DNA from: Ruegeria profundi
Lineage (GTDB): Bacteria; Pseudomonadota; Alphaproteobacteria; Rhodobacterales; Rhodobacteraceae
DNA length: 64,000 nucleotides
Reading direction: 5' to 3'
Assembly: GCF_001507545.1 (NCBI RefSeq)
Contig: NZ_LQBP01000011.1
Location: 39,002 to 103,001 of the forward strand
Part shown: positions 63,711-64,000 of the stretch, one piece after another
Numbering within the stretch: the first letter of the stretch is position 1
Layout of the letters: each line of letters starts with the position of its first letter
Made by a program: the position numbers and the translations under genes
Notes under the pieces: generated by a model
The model's database searches: none
What the model was told of the DNA's origin: nothing
What the model saw: the letters and a program-made list of their open reading frames with translations, nothing else

Positions 63711-64000
63711 GCGTCGATCTCCGAAGGGCAAACGGTCGGATGAGGGGCAATACATCCCTCTGCCCTACGCGATGATCAAATCTCCGGCGTGGCGGGCATT
63801 GTCCGGACCTGCAGTGAAGCTCTGGCTTGAGCTTCACACCCGCTACAACGGTGGCAACAACGGCAAGGTGTTTCTGTCGATGAACGAAGCGGCAGATATC
63901 CTCGGCTTGGGCAAGGCCACGGTTCAGCGCGCGTTCGAGGATCTGCAGCACAAAGGCTTCCTAGTGCTGGAGCAGGAAGGAAACTGGTATCACCGTCGCG
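63703..64000 (+). CDS. Winged-helix DNA-binding protein of the element, C-terminus off the right edge
   Basis: The first 99 codons show a helix-turn-helix domain: GQYIPLPYAMIKSPAWRALS, then GPAVKLWLELHTRYNGG and LSMNEAADILGLGKATVQRA with FEDLQHKGFLVLEQEG as the wing. It resembles replication or regulatory proteins found in integrated elements. GGAGG is eight bases before the ATG. The rest is outside the window. Confidence 0.75.
   Translation, partial: MSRRRSPKGKRSDEGQYIPLPYAMIKSPAWRALSGPAVKLWLELHTRYNGGNNGKVFLSMNEAADILGLGKATVQRAFEDLQHKGFLVLEQEGNWYHRR

Larger units (their letters stand above)
61222..64000 (+). mobile_element. Left end of an integrated element at tRNA-Ser, continuing past the window
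   Basis: A tyrosine integrase gene begins 147 bases after the 3' end of a tRNA gene and reads away from it. It is followed by an AlpA-like DNA-binding protein, several short unknown genes and a winged-helix protein. This is the classic layout of a tRNA-targeted genomic island or prophage-like element. The distal attachment repeat must match the tRNA 3' end and is not in the window, so the size is unknown. Confidence 0.75.

Noticed and set aside
1..64000. CRISPR arrays, rRNA genes and large tandem repeats
   Set aside because: Looked for regularly spaced repeats and rRNA signatures while reading; none were seen.

Overview
The window looks like chromosomal DNA of a marine Rhodobacterales (Roseobacter-group) alphaproteobacterium. 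This is inferred from moderately GC-rich codon use, a class Ib ribonucleotide reductase operon, ABC sugar importers, a KpsCS-type capsule locus and the typical decayed integrase and transposase remnants. No rRNA or other lineage marker is present, so genus and species cannot be stated.

Layout. (1) 1-2.65 kb, minus: nrdHIE (nrdE runs off the left edge) behind a cobalamin riboswitch. (2) 2.7-6.65 kb, minus: a DUF3604 / parvulin / HupE-UreJ cassette. (3) 6.8-8.9 kb: a MocR-type regulator divergent from a PPOX-fold flavin protein. (4) 9.0-24.5 kb, plus: fourteen co-directional genes behind a double TGGAACGTTCCA operator and ending in a LacI-type regulator. They encode a carbohydrate ABC importer plus oxidoreductases (Gfo/Idh/MocA, two GMC, SDR, ALDH), CoA transferase, crotonase, Dabb and DUF993 proteins. 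They look like one self-regulated catabolic operon of unknown substrate. (5) 24.6-28.1 kb, minus: a FecR-domain protein and a CHASE2 adenylate cyclase. (6) 28.1-37.9 kb: a gene-poor boundary, then a group 2-type capsule locus (kpsS, kdsD-like, a Stealth phosphotransferase, kpsC, kpsE, kpsM, kpsT). (7) 38.3-42.3 kb: a relaxase remnant, then a LysR regulator divergent from an ornithine cyclodeaminase-family gene and an aromatic-lyase-family gene that lacks the MIO-forming triad.

(8) 42.5-54.9 kb is an accessory region with several broken genes (two DUF1254/1214 genes, a MATE fragment, a frameshifted MFS gene, an integrase remnant). It also carries an intact, overlapping four-gene operon: glutamate dehydrogenase, a TPP enzyme, an amidoligase and a C26-type glutamine amidotransferase. 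That operon is my best candidate for an undescribed pathway. A formate/nitrite-type channel, small stress-type proteins, a PRC-barrel protein and a DUF2254 membrane protein flank it. (9) 55.5-60.9 kb: an unknown membrane protein, a TAT-exported alkylsulfatase, its probable AraC regulator and a transposase tail. (10) 61.1-64 kb: tRNA-Ser(GCU) followed by a tyrosine integrase, an AlpA-like DNA-binding protein and a winged-helix protein. This is the left end of an integrated element that continues past the window.

Gene functions are read from motifs and remembered family sequences. No database search was possible.
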